From contig JACJWZ010000001.1 of NCBI GenBank assembly GCA_020636895.1, forward strand, positions 1,041,001 through 1,105,000: DNA of 64,000 nucleotides. The letters are read 5' to 3'. This document shows positions 42,299 to 51,314 of this stretch, in pieces; position 1 is the stretch's first letter, and each line of letters begins with the position of its first letter. Below the pieces are notes generated by a model. The model saw only the letters and a program-made list of their open reading frames with translations. It did no database searches and was not told the DNA's origin. This stretch comes from Thermoleophilales bacterium. GTDB lineage: Bacteria > Actinomycetota > Thermoleophilia > Solirubrobacterales > 70-9. A program made the translations under genes and the position numbers.

Positions 42299-42883
42299 AT
42301 GAGCGAACCGACCCGGGCGGATGCGTGGGAGTTGCTGTGCGAGTGGACCGAGTCCGACTCGTTGCGCAAGCACGCGCTGGCGGTCGAGGCGTCGATGCGG
42401 CTTTACGCGGGGGTCTGGGGCGAAGACGAGGAGCGCTACGCGATCACCGGCCTGGTCCACGATCTCGACTACGAGCGCTTCCCGGACCTCGAGACCGGCC
42501 ACCCGCGCATGGGGATGGCGGAGCTGGAGCGGCTGGGCTACCCCCGGGACGTGATCGACGCCGTCGCCGGGCACGCCGAGTACCTCGAGGTGCCGCGCGA
42601 GACGCGGATGGCGAAGACCCTGTACGCCGTTGACGAGCTCTCCGGATTCGTCACCGCATGCGCGTTGGTCCGCCCCACGGGCATCGAGGGGATGAAGGTG
42701 AAGTCCGTGCGCAAGAAGCTGAAGACGCCGGCGTTCGCGGCGAAGGTCGACCGCGGCCAGATCGAGCGCGGGATCGCCGAGCTCGATGTGGACGAGACCG
42801 AGCACATCCAGCGCGTCATCGACGCGCTCTCGGGCGAGGCGGAAGCGCTGGGGATCAGCGCCGCGCAGGTCGCCGGGGGCTGA
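42299..42883 (+). CDS. HDIG-type phosphohydrolase domain protein
   Basis: 194 residues. The metal-binding HD pattern is visible as SLRKHALAVEASMR, GLVHDLDYERFPD (HD) and GHAEYLEVPRETRMAKTLYAVDELSGF (late Asp). Proteins of this size usually hydrolyse nucleotides or phosphorylated cofactors; the substrate cannot be read from the sequence. ATG 42299 lies 7 nt behind a TAGGGT box. The alpha/beta hydrolase gene follows 4 nt after its stop. Confidence 0.85.
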   Translation: MSEPTRADAWELLCEWTESDSLRKHALAVEASMRLYAGVWGEDEERYAITGLVHDLDYERFPDLETGHPRMGMAELERLGYPRDVIDAVAGHAEYLEVPRETRMAKTLYAVDELSGFVTACALVRPTGIEGMKVKSVRKKLKTPAFAAKVDRGQIERGIAELDVDETEHIQRVIDALSGEAEALGISAAQVAGG

Positions 42884-42887
42884 CGGC

Positions 42888-44036
42888 ATGAAGCGCCTGC
42901 TCCGCTTCGCCGCTCTCGCCCTCCTGATCCTGCTCGTCCTCCTCGGGGTCAACGCCTGGATCCTCGACAAGGAGACGAAGCCGGCGGAGGTGAACGCTCC
43001 CGGCGGCAAGCTGACCCAGTCGGAGACCTACGAGCTCCAGTACGTCGACCATCCGGCGACGGGATCCGGCCCCGAGGGTGAGCCGATCGTGCTCCTGCAC
43101 TGCTACACGTGCTCGTTGCGATGGTGGGATCAGCTCGTCCCGCTGCTGAACAAGAACCACCGTGTGATCACCTTCGACCTGCTCGGGCACGGCGGCTCGG
43201 AGAAGCCGACCGGCGGCTACGAGATCGAGACGCAGGCCGCTGCCATCGCCGAGACGCTCAGCCAGGAGCTCGGGATCACCAGCGCCACGATCGTCGGCCA
43301 CTCGATGGGCGGGTTGGTTGCGACCTCGCTCGCCGAGCAGTCCAGCGACCTCGCCGACCGCGTCGTCCTCATCGACGTTCCCGCGCAGTCGGGCGAGGTG
43401 CAGCTACCGGCGACCGCCCATGTGGCGACGTGGCCGCTGATCGGAGAGGCGCTCTGGCGCGTCAAGTTCGGCTCGATGATCAAGTCGGCGTCGGAGCGGT
43501 CCTTCGCTCCGGGAACGGACGTCAGCGAGGTCTTCCCCGGTCAGCCGAATCGCGTCGTCGACGACGTCGACGCGATGACCTACAAGTCGTTCAAGGAGTC
43601 GCAGGCCGCCAGCGACGACTTCCTCGATCACGGCGGCGTTCTCTCACGGCTGACCGCGACAGGGGTCCCGGTGCTGGCGATCATGGGCACCGAGGACCAG
43701 ATCCTCGACATCGACGACGTGCTCCCCAAGTACGAGGCGATCCCCGGCGCCCGGCTGGTGCCCATCGACGACGCCGGCCACTCGCCGAACGTCGAACAGC
43801 CGCAGGAGACCGCCGATCAGATCCTCTCGTTCGTCGGGAACGCGCCGCTGGTGACGCCGCCGGAGGAGGGCGACGGTGGCAAAGACAAGGGCAACGGGAA
43901 CGGCGGTGGCGGGAACAAGGGCGGCGGGAACGGCGGTGGCTCGGGCGGCGGGAACGGCGGTGGCTCGGGCGGCGGGAACGGCGGTGGCTCGGGCGGCGGG
44001 AACGGCGGTGGCTCGGGCGGCTCGGGCGGCGAGTAG
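42888..44036 (+). CDS. membrane-anchored alpha/beta hydrolase with Gly-rich repeat tail
   Basis: 382 residues. An N-terminal membrane helix or uncleaved signal (MKRLLRFAALALLILLVLLG) leads to an alpha/beta hydrolase: oxyanion region LLHCYTCSLRWWD, nucleophile elbow GHSMGG, a late Asp (TEDQILDIDD) and His (DDAGHSPNVEQP). The catalytic triad Ser-Asp-His is therefore complete. From about residue 325 the tail is GGKDKGNGNGGGG then four perfect GGGNGGGS repeats, so the enzyme is followed by a long flexible tail. Substrate unknown; an exported esterase or lipase-like role is inferred. Confidence 0.8.
   Translation: MKRLLRFAALALLILLVLLGVNAWILDKETKPAEVNAPGGKLTQSETYELQYVDHPATGSGPEGEPIVLLHCYTCSLRWWDQLVPLLNKNHRVITFDLLGHGGSEKPTGGYEIETQAAAIAETLSQELGITSATIVGHSMGGLVATSLAEQSSDLADRVVLIDVPAQSGEVQLPATAHVATWPLIGEALWRVKFGSMIKSASERSFAPGTDVSEVFPGQPNRVVDDVDAMTYKSFKESQAASDDFLDHGGVLSRLTATGVPVLAIMGTEDQILDIDDVLPKYEAIPGARLVPIDDAGHSPNVEQPQETADQILSFVGNAPLVTPPEEGDGGKDKGNGNGGGGNKGGGNGGGSGGGNGGGSGGGNGGGSGGGNGGGSGGSGGE
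43921..44016 (+). repeat. four perfect 24-bp tandem repeats coding GGGNGGGS
   Basis: The unit at 43921-43944 is repeated exactly at 43945, 43969 and 43993, and a degenerate partial copy follows up to the stop. It lies wholly inside the coding region of the alpha/beta hydrolase, in frame, so copy-number change alters tail length by 8 residues per unit without a frameshift. Confidence 0.9.
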
Positions 44037-44096
44037 CGGCAGGCCGGCCCCGCGGGCGACCGGGCGGCCCTCACTCGCGCCCCGCGATACGTATCC

Positions 44097-44113
44097 GGTC
44101 CGGGTACCGGACC
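44097..44113. terminator. GC-rich hairpin after the alpha/beta hydrolase
   Basis: GGTCCGG and CCGGACC with a GTA loop form a perfect 7-bp stem about 60 nt after the gene stop. There is no T-tract; it may terminate the 42.3-44.0 kb transcript. Confidence 0.4.
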
Positions 44114-44165
44114 CCTGAACTCGATCCGAACCGCAGACCTCGGACGGCCGCAGCCGTGCCCAACT

Positions 44166-44198
44166 CGCAATCGCAGGTCCCACAGACATGCGATTGCG
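44166..44198. repeat. perfect 10-bp inverted repeat in a non-coding stretch
   Basis: CGCAATCGCA (44166-44175) and TGCGATTGCG (44189-44198) with a 13-nt spacer. The AT-richer arms stand out from their surroundings. Possible protein-binding site or hairpin; function unknown. Confidence 0.6.
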
Positions 44199-44350
44199 AT
44201 TCGGTGCGCCGCACGGGGCCAGCCCCGCGCCTACCGCTCGGCGGCGAGGGGAGGCGGGGAGCTCACCGCGGCGGCCGGCCTCACCGGGATCTCCGATGCT
44301 CACCTCGCTGCCCATCGCCCCGGCGCCAGCCGTGGCGGATTGGTCTTGGA

Positions 44351-44397
44351 CCTGTCACCCGCAAACGGGCCTATTCCCCGCTCCCGGGTGACACGTC
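44351..44397. repeat. 47-bp repeat element, copy 1 (TGTCACCC ... GGGTGACA)
   Basis: The element starts with CCTGTCACCC and ends with CGGGTGACACGTC, so its ends form an 8-bp inverted repeat, TGTCACCC/GGGTGACA, around a CTATTCCCC core. Copy 2 begins 72 bp further on. Confidence 0.65.
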
Positions 44398-44422
44398 GGC
44401 CAGGCACCGCTGGCTCGCCGGG

Positions 44423-44469
44423 CCTGTCACCGGGAGGCGGAGCTATTCCCCGGTTTCGGGTGACACGTC
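44423..44469. repeat. 47-bp repeat element, copy 2
   Basis: Same length and layout as copy 1, with the ends and the CTATTCCCC core kept and about nine changes elsewhere. The terminal inverted repeat here is 7 bp. Conservation of ends and core but not of the arms' flanks suggests selection on the dyad or a repeated mobile-like element. Confidence 0.65.
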
Positions 44470-44662
44470 CGCTCGCGCCGGGGAGGTGGTGCGCCGTGCG
44501 GCGCCCAGCGTTTGGTGGTTGAGCGCTCCGGCTGCCCGCGCGGGGGCGCCTCGGCCACGCTATGGGTGCTCTTCGCGCTCCGCGTCCTCGCGGAACGGCC
44601 ATTCGGCCGTGGCGCATGGCGTCGCAGATCCCGCGCCACACCTGTCCCGAGGGACCGGCGGG

Positions 44663-44995
44663 CTACTTCGGCGGCAGCGAGCCCGCGTAGGCCGCGCCGA
44701 TGTCGACCCAGCGGGCCAGCGACTTCTCGTCGTCGATCGCGTCGGCGTCGACGCGCAGCCAGCCGGCGAGCTCTTTGCCCCGCATCTCGAACGGCTCGGC
44801 GCCGGGCTCTGTGAGCAAGATCTCCGTCTCCTCCCGGGGGACCCGGACCATCAGCCCTCCCCTGCCGCTCGCGGCGACGGCTAGGTTGCCGCCGATCAGG
44901 AAGGCGAGCCCGCCGAACATGCGCTTCTCGATGACGCCCACCGTCGTGTCGAGGCGAGCGCGAATACGGTCACCGAGGATCTCGTCGTAGGCCAC
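44663..44995 (-). CDS. TfoX N-terminal domain protein
   Basis: 110 residues matching the TfoX_N fold alone (VIEKRMFGGLAFLIGGNLAVAA; VRVPREETEILL). Full-length TfoX/Sxy regulates competence in Proteobacteria; stand-alone N-domain proteins like this are widespread and of unknown function. GTG 44995 is preceded by TAGATT at 6 nt, implying a leaderless mRNA, and the gene is divergent from the dehydrogenase-like gene at 45037. Confidence 0.82.
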   Translation of the reverse strand: MAYDEILGDRIRARLDTTVGVIEKRMFGGLAFLIGGNLAVAASGRGGLMVRVPREETEILLTEPGAEPFEMRGKELAGWLRVDADAIDDEKSLARWVDIGAAYAGSLPPK

Positions 44996-45001
44996 CCCGG
45001 G

Positions 45002-45030
45002 AATCTAAACCGGCTCCGACCCCGTAGCCT
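45002..45030. promoter_or_regulatory. divergent -10 elements: TAGATT (minus) and TAGCCT (plus)
   Basis: TAGATT (45007-45002, minus) precedes the TfoX-N GTG by 6 nt; TAGCCT (45025-45030, plus) precedes the dehydrogenase ATG by 6 nt. Both would give leaderless transcripts. Confidence 0.5.
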
Positions 45031-45036
45031 CGCGCC

Positions 45037-46119
45037 ATGGCGCAGGAGCCGATCCGCATCGTCGTACTCGACGGGGACCAAACCGGCCAGGAGCTTCTCG
45101 ACGCAGCCCTGACGGTGATCGATCCCGCCGTCGTCGGTCTCGACATCGAGCTCGAACGCTTCGACCTCTCGCTGGAGAACCGCCGTGCGACGAACAACGA
45201 TGTCTGCGCGCAGGCCGCCGCAGCCATGAAGGACGCCGGCCTCGGCCTCAAGGCGGCCACGATCACCCCCGAGGACAAGGACGACGTCGGTAGCCCCAAC
45301 CGGTTGATCCGCGAGGGGATCGACGGCACGGTGATCGTCCGGACCGGCCGCCGGATCCCCGGGGTCTCCCCCTTCCCCGGCATCTACCACCCGATCTCCG
45401 TCTGCCGGATGGCCGTCGGCGACGCGTACGGCGCCGAGCAGTGGCGCGAGGGGCCGGAGGGATCGGACGAGGAGATCGCCCTGCGGACCGAGCGCATCAG
45501 TCGCGGCGTTTGCCGAGCCGTCTCCGAGCACTCGTTCCGCACCGCCGAGCAGCTGCGCGGCAAGGTCTACGGCGGGCCGAAGTGGACCGTCAGCCCCGTC
45601 TACGAGGGGATGCTCAAGGAGGAGATGGACGCGGCGGCCGAGCGTCATCCCGACGTCAGGTACGAGCCCGTCCTCATCGATGCGACCTACGCGGGGCTGA
45701 TCAGCGGCGCCGCCGACCGGCCCCTGGTCATCCCGACCCTGAACCGCGACGGCGACCTGCTCAGCGACCTGGTGATGCCGATGTTCGGTTCGATCGCCGG
45801 CGCCGAGTCCGTCCTGCTCAGCCTCGATGCCGACCTGCGCCCGGCCGTGGCGATGGCCGAGGCGCCCCATGGCACGGCGCCGGCTCTCGAGGGAAAAGAC
45901 GTCGCCAACCCGATGGCGATGGTGCTGGCGTGCGCGGCGGTGCTCCACTACGCCGGCGAGCGCGGCAGCGAGGGGGCTCACCGTGTTTCCCGAGCCGTCT
46001 ACGGGGCGACGCTCTCCGCGGCCGGCGACGGCATCCGCACCTCCGACCTCGGCGGCTCGTCGGGAACGACGCGCGTGTGCGAGGAGATCGCCTCCCGGGT
46101 CTCCGCCGAGCTCGCCTGA
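45037..46119 (+). CDS. isocitrate/isopropylmalate dehydrogenase family protein, divergent active site
   Basis: 360 residues. The fold is of the beta-decarboxylating dehydrogenases: the C-terminal metal-binding part (DRPLVIPTLNRDGDLLSDLVMPMFGSIAGAESV as blocks) and EAPHGTAPALEGKDVANPMAMVLA are typical. The N-terminus is unusual: GDQTGQE stands where GDGIGPE is expected, and the usual substrate-binding Arg motif (R-x9-R) is only partly recognisable (VIVRTGRRIPGVS). It probably oxidises and decarboxylates a 2-hydroxyacid, but the substrate is uncertain. ATG 45037 follows TAGCCT at 6 nt. Confidence 0.75.
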   Translation: MAQEPIRIVVLDGDQTGQELLDAALTVIDPAVVGLDIELERFDLSLENRRATNNDVCAQAAAAMKDAGLGLKAATITPEDKDDVGSPNRLIREGIDGTVIVRTGRRIPGVSPFPGIYHPISVCRMAVGDAYGAEQWREGPEGSDEEIALRTERISRGVCRAVSEHSFRTAEQLRGKVYGGPKWTVSPVYEGMLKEEMDAAAERHPDVRYEPVLIDATYAGLISGAADRPLVIPTLNRDGDLLSDLVMPMFGSIAGAESVLLSLDADLRPAVAMAEAPHGTAPALEGKDVANPMAMVLACAAVLHYAGERGSEGAHRVSRAVYGATLSAAGDGIRTSDLGGSSGTTRVCEEIASRVSAELA

Positions 46120-46138
46120 GCGGCCCACAGCCGATCCC

Positions 46139-46165
46139 CCCGAACGCGTTTCGTTCGCGTTCGGG
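46139..46165. promoter_or_regulatory. perfect 10-bp inverted repeat upstream of livH
   Basis: CCCGAACGCG (46139-46148) and CGCGTTCGGG (46156-46165) with loop TTTCGTT. It lies between the dehydrogenase stop (46119) and the livH -10 box (46173-46178), covering the -35 position. It may be the terminator of the upstream gene, an operator for livH, or both. Confidence 0.55.
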
Positions 46166-46172
46166 AAGTGCA

Positions 46173-46178
46173 TAGGAT
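46173..46178 (+). promoter_or_regulatory. -10 element (TAGGAT) of the livHMGF operon
   Basis: TAGGAT is 6 nt before ATG 46185, so the operon's mRNA probably starts at the livH start codon. Confidence 0.5.
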
Positions 46179-46184
46179 GCGACC

Positions 46185-47186
46185 ATGGAGGAAGTGGCCG
46201 AGCGCCGGGGGGCGCGACCGTTGGCGTTCCTGGGGGACAGCCAGCGCCGAGCACGGATCCTCACGTTCGCCGCATTCGCGCTCATCCTCCTCGTCCTGAT
46301 CGTCTTCGAGGGCCTCCACGACGTCCTCCAGACGAGCATCAACGGCCTCTCGCTCGGCGCCATCTACGCGCTCGGCGCGGTCGGCCTGACGCTCGTCTAC
46401 GGGATCCTCAAGCTCGTCAACTTCGCCCAGGGCGACATGCTCGCCTTCGGCGGGTACATCGCCTACCTGGCGAACGTCACCTGGGGGCTCCCCTTCGCGG
46501 TCGCGGCGATCCTCGCGATGGTCTTCGTCGCTCTGATCGGCGTCGTCTACGAGCGCGGTCTGCTCGGCCCGATGCGAGAACGCGGTGCCGGGATCCTGCA
46601 GCTCCTGCTGATCTCGATCGGTGTCGCCTTCATCCTCCGGGCGATCATCACCTTCATCTGGTCGACCAACTTCAAGCAGCTCGACGTCAACCGCACCGGG
46701 ACCAAGGAGATCCTCGGCCTGTCGATCGGCGACACGCAGCTGATGGTGATCGTCGTCGGAGTCTCGGTGCTCGTCGCCGTCGGCCTCCTGCTCCGCTACA
46801 CGCTGCTCGGCAAGCGCATGCGTGCGCTCTCGGACAACCTCGACCTCGCGGAGACCTCTGGGATCAACACCCGCCAGGTGATCCTGATCACCTGGATCTT
46901 CGCCGGAGCTCTCGCCGGGCTCGCCGGGGTCATGGCCGGCGCCATCACCGATCTCAAGCCGGAGTACGGATTCGCGCTGCTGCTGCCGATCTTCGCGGCG
47001 GTCGTCCTCGGCGGCATCGGTGACGCGTTCGGAGCGCTGTTCGGCGGCCTGCTCCTCGGCGTCGTCATCGAGCTCTCCACGCTCGTCATCGACCCCAAAT
47101 GGAAGGTGACGATCGGCTTCGCGGTGCTGATCCTCGTCCTCATCATCCGCCCGCAGGGGCTGCTCGGGAAAGCGAGGACCGTCTAG
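46185..47186 (+). CDS. livH: branched-chain amino acid ABC transporter permease LivH
   Basis: 333 residues with about eight membrane helices. Family blocks: SINGLSLGAIYALGAVGLTLVYGILKLVNFAQGDML in the first half (as separate motifs) and AAVVLGGIGDAFGALFGGLLLG in the second. Forms the membrane channel with LivM. ATG 46185 follows a TAGGAT box. It leads a tightly packed operon (livM starts 1 nt after its stop). Confidence 0.93.
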   Translation: MEEVAERRGARPLAFLGDSQRRARILTFAAFALILLVLIVFEGLHDVLQTSINGLSLGAIYALGAVGLTLVYGILKLVNFAQGDMLAFGGYIAYLANVTWGLPFAVAAILAMVFVALIGVVYERGLLGPMRERGAGILQLLLISIGVAFILRAIITFIWSTNFKQLDVNRTGTKEILGLSIGDTQLMVIVVGVSVLVAVGLLLRYTLLGKRMRALSDNLDLAETSGINTRQVILITWIFAGALAGLAGVMAGAITDLKPEYGFALLLPIFAAVVLGGIGDAFGALFGGLLLGVVIELSTLVIDPKWKVTIGFAVLILVLIIRPQGLLGKARTV

Positions 47187-48168
47187 ATGGACACGCTCGT
47201 CCTCGGCATCTCCACGTCCGGCTTCAACCTCTCCTTCTGGGTAGGCGTCGGCGTCATCGCCGGCATCTACGCGATCGTCGCCCTCGGCCTGCAGCTCAAC
47301 GTCGGGTTCACCGGGATGGACAACTTCGGGATGGCCGGCTTCATGGCGGTCGGCGCCTACACGATGGCGATCCTCACCGTCGACCATGACATCTCGTTCT
47401 GGTTGTCGTTGCCGCTCTCGATGCTGGTCACGATGGGGTTCGGCCTGCTCGTCGGGCTCCCGTCGTTGCGCCTGCGCTCCGACTACTTCGCGATCGCGAC
47501 GATCGCGAGCGCCGAGCTGATCCGATTGGTGGCGCAGAACGCCCAGGGGCTGACCGGCGGCAACCAGGGCATCTTCTGCTCCGACGACTTCTCCCGCTGC
47601 TACGACGACGCCTGGGTCAAGGTCTCCGACACGATCAACGGCTGGTTCGTCGACCTCGGGATGAGCGATCCGCCGTCGGCACTGCCGCTGCTCGTCGTGG
47701 CCTGGATCATCGCGATCCTCCTCACCGTCGCGCTCGTGCGGATACAGAGCACCCCATGGGGACGGGTCCTGCGCGCGGTCCGCGAGGACGAGGACGCGGC
47801 GCGCGCCCTCGGCAAGAACACCGTCGGCTACAAGCTGCAGTCGCTGGTCATCGCCTCGGCGATCGCCGCCCTCGCGGGCTGGCTCCTCGCTCTCAACCTC
47901 GCCACGATCCACCCGACCGACTACGAGCCGATCGTCACCTTCTTCGGCTACAGCGTGCTCGTGCTCGGCGGCCTCGCCAACTACTGGGGTGTGCCGCTCG
48001 GCGCGATCTTCTTCTGGGTGCTGGTCGAGGGCACCCGGACGCTCGAGATCTTCGAGAGCGAGTCCCAGCAGGTCGCGCTGCGCCTCTTCGTCGCCGGCGC
48101 CGTCCTGATCCTCGTCATGGTCTTCCGGCCTCAGGGAGCGTTCGGCAAGCGCGAGGAGATGATGCTCG

Positions 48169-48176
<8 letters not shown>
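47187..48176 (+). CDS. livM: branched-chain amino acid ABC transporter permease LivM
   Basis: 329 residues, multi-helix membrane protein of the LivM family. Typical parts: LQLNVGFTGMDNFGMAGFMAVGAYTMA near the start and RVLRAVREDEDAARALGKNTVGYKLQ in the cytoplasmic loop that contacts the ATPases; VLGGLANYWGVPLGAI near the end. It overlaps livG by 8 nt. Confidence 0.93.
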
Positions 48177-49001
<825 letters not shown>

Positions 49002-49005
<4 letters not shown>

Positions 49006-49772
49006 GCGAGAACGGGGACAAGCCCGCCGACATCCTCACCACGAAGGATGTGGTCGCCGGCTACATCCCCGAGGTCGACATCCTCAACGGCGCCTCGATG
49101 CGCGCCGCGCAGGGTGAGGTCGTGACGATCGTCGGGCCCAACGGCGCCGGCAAGTCGACCTTGATCAAGACGATCTTCGGGCTGCTGACGCCGCGTTCCG
49201 GATCCATCGTCTACCGCGGCGACGAGATCTCCGGCCTGCGGCCCCACGACATCACCCGGCGCGGCCTCAGCTACGTGCCGCAGCTCGACAACGTCTTCCC
49301 CACCCTCACCGTCGAGGAGAACCTCGAGCTCGGCGCGCTCGCGAAGGGCAAGCCGACCGAGCGGATCGAGCGCATGTACGAGCTCTTCCCGCGCCTCGGC
49401 GAGCGCCGCAAGCAGGACGCCGGGACGATGAGCGGCGGCGAGCGGCAGATGGTCGCGATGGCGCGGGCGCTGATGCCCGACCCCGACGTGCTGCTGCTCG
49501 ATGAGCCCTCCGCCGGCCTCGCACCGGCGTTCGTCGACGCGATCTTCGAGAAGGTCAAGGAGGTCAACGAGGCCGGCGTGACGATCGTGATGGTCGAGCA
49601 GAACGCCGTCCGCGCCCTGGCGATGTCGAATCGCGGCTACGTCCTCGACCTCGGCAAGGACCGCTACGAGGGTCGCGGCCAGGACCTCATCAACGACCCC
49701 AAGGTCGCTGAGCTCTACCTCGGCGGTGGCGGTGGCCGCACCGAGGCGCAGGCCGAGCAGGCAGAGAGCTGA
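49002..49772 (+). CDS. livF: branched-chain amino acid ABC transporter ATPase LivF
   Basis: 256 residues. Walker A GPNGAGKST, signature MSGGERQMVAMARALM, Walker B VLLLDEPSAGLAP and the VEQN switch motif of the LivF type. It pairs with LivG. Last gene of the operon; a perfect hairpin follows. Confidence 0.94.
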
Positions 49773-49787
49773 GGCCCCCGGAACGAC

Positions 49788-49815
49788 CGAGGGCCCCGGC
49801 GAACCGGGGCCCTCG
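49788..49815. terminator. bidirectional hairpin between livF and livK
   Basis: CGAGGGCCCCGG (49788-49799) and CCGGGGCCCTCG (49804-49815) form a perfect 12-bp stem with a CGAA tetraloop, between the two convergent stops. No T-tract. It can stop transcription in either direction. Confidence 0.8.
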
Positions 49816-49862
49816 AACCGATCGTCTGGGCATCCGGGGAGCTACCCCGGCGGCCCAGCGGG

Positions 49863-51170
49863 CTACTCGGTGTCCTCGCCGTCACTCCCGGTCGAGATCG
49901 GAACCTCGCCGGTGATGGCGATGTCGCCGCCCTTGAACTCGTAGACGTCGTAGACGCCCGCGGTCGCGTCGCCGGCATCGTTGATGTCGACGCCGCCCGA
50001 TGCACCGACGTAGTCGATGTCATCGCCGTTCTGCAGCGCCTTGATCGCGTCCGGCAGCTGCTCCCACGAGTACTCGTCGCCCGGAGGCGAGCTCACGGCC
50101 GACAGCTGCTCGGCCATGTCAGCACCCTCGGTCGACCCGGCCGCGACAGCGGACAGGTAGCAGAGGATCGTCGCGTCGAAGTTCTGCGCGTCGAACGTGT
50201 TGCGGTCCACATCCTTCGGATCGGAGGAGGTGAACAGCTTGTCGAACGCAGTCGACGCCTCGGCATCGTCGGGCGAGCCCGGCGCTGTGCCGCGGAACCC
50301 GGCGTAGTCGTCGCCACCGTCCGCGGCGACGTCACCGGAGGCGAGGCCATCCGTGCCCCACGTCGTGGTCGGATCCCAGTCGCCCGTGCGCACCAACGCC
50401 GGGCCGACCTTCGCGAAGGTCTCCGGGAAGTCGATGATCACGGTCGCATCCGGGTTGCCGGAGACGATCTGCGCGGCCTCCGAGTCGTAGCTCGGCTGAT
50501 CCGGGTCGTAGATGACCTTCTCGCCGATCGTGCCACCGAGCTGCTCCCACGCATCCGAGAACGTGCCGGCGAGGCCCGTTCCGTAGGAGTCGTTGCGAGC
50601 ACCGATGTTCACGGTGTTGCCCTCGGCGCCGCCCAGGTCCTCCGCGATCGCGTCAGCGAGCGTCGGGCCCTGGAGGCTGTCCGGCGGGGCCGTACGAGCC
50701 AGCAGGCCGTTGTCCTCGAGGCCGGTGATCTCGTCGCTGGTCGAAGCCGGCGAGATCTGTAGGACTCCCTCGCGGACCGAGACCGAGCGTGCGATCGGGA
50801 TCGTCACCGAAGACGCGTAGGAGCCGGTGATGCACGTCGCACCGTCGCCGACGACCTTGCGCGCGGCCTGGACACCTGCCTGGTCGCTCGTCTGATCGTC
50901 CTCGGTGGTCGCCGTCACCGTGTGGTCGGCGCCGACCTGGCTGATCGCGTCGTTGATCTGATCGACAGCCAGGTCCGAAGCCTTCTCACCGGACGGACCG
51001 TAGTCAGCGAGGTCACCGGAGAGCGAGAGGATGTTGCCGATCTTCAGATCGAGCGTCTCCTCTCCGCCACCGCTGCTGGTGCTGTCGTCGTCACTGCTTC
51101 CGCAAGCGGCTACGCCCAGCGTCAACGCCGCGACCGAACCGGCCACGGCCAGAAGCTTTCTGCCCCTCAA
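49863..51170 (-). CDS. livK: branched-chain amino acid-type substrate-binding lipoprotein
   Basis: 435 residues. The signal peptide ends in a lipobox (LTLGVAAC), so the protein is lipid-anchored outside the membrane. The two-lobed periplasmic-binding fold of the Leu/Ile/Val type is seen (NILSLSGDLADYGPSGEKASDLAVDQIN; TCITGSYASSVTIPIARSV; NIGARNDSYGTGLAGTF). Probably the binding subunit for LivHMGF, but on the opposite strand. The start is TTG 51170 with AGGAGG at a good distance. A 5-codon frame, ATG 51184 to a TGA sharing bases with the TTG, overlaps the start. Confidence 0.9.
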   Translation of the reverse strand: MRGRKLLAVAGSVAALTLGVAACGSSDDDSTSSGGGEETLDLKIGNILSLSGDLADYGPSGEKASDLAVDQINDAISQVGADHTVTATTEDDQTSDQAGVQAARKVVGDGATCITGSYASSVTIPIARSVSVREGVLQISPASTSDEITGLEDNGLLARTAPPDSLQGPTLADAIAEDLGGAEGNTVNIGARNDSYGTGLAGTFSDAWEQLGGTIGEKVIYDPDQPSYDSEAAQIVSGNPDATVIIDFPETFAKVGPALVRTGDWDPTTTWGTDGLASGDVAADGGDDYAGFRGTAPGSPDDAEASTAFDKLFTSSDPKDVDRNTFDAQNFDATILCYLSAVAAGSTEGADMAEQLSAVSSPPGDEYSWEQLPDAIKALQNGDDIDYVGASGGVDINDAGDATAGVYDVYEFKGGDIAITGEVPISTGSDGEDTE

Positions 51171-51314
51171 TTGTTCCTCCTCATGGGTTTGAGTTCCCGG
51201 CGCGCGAAACGTTGCCCACCGGCGAATCCCCCTGAACCTATCCGAATCCGGCGCTTTTCGGGATCTCAGTCGGCGATCCGCGGCGCCCGCCGCCGACGCC
51301 CTTGAACCGTCCGC

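Larger units (their letters stand above)
44037..44662. other. 626-nt stretch without a supported gene
   Basis: Between the alpha/beta hydrolase and the TfoX-N gene, all frames have low-complexity, poorly biased codons. Several dyads lie here: a 7-bp stem at 44097-44113, a 10-bp stem at 44166-44198 and two 47-bp direct repeats at 44351 and 44423. No tRNA or protein-coding gene is seen. Confidence 0.7.

Noticed and set aside
43921..44016. CRISPR array
   Set aside because: The units are contiguous with no spacers and lie inside a coding region; this is a protein-coding tandem repeat.
44300..44641. Minus-strand coding region over the 47-bp repeats (repeat peptide with RVTR..RGI)
   Set aside because: Differences between the two copies fall in all codon positions and change amino acids freely, which does not fit a conserved protein; the dyad structure explains the conservation better.
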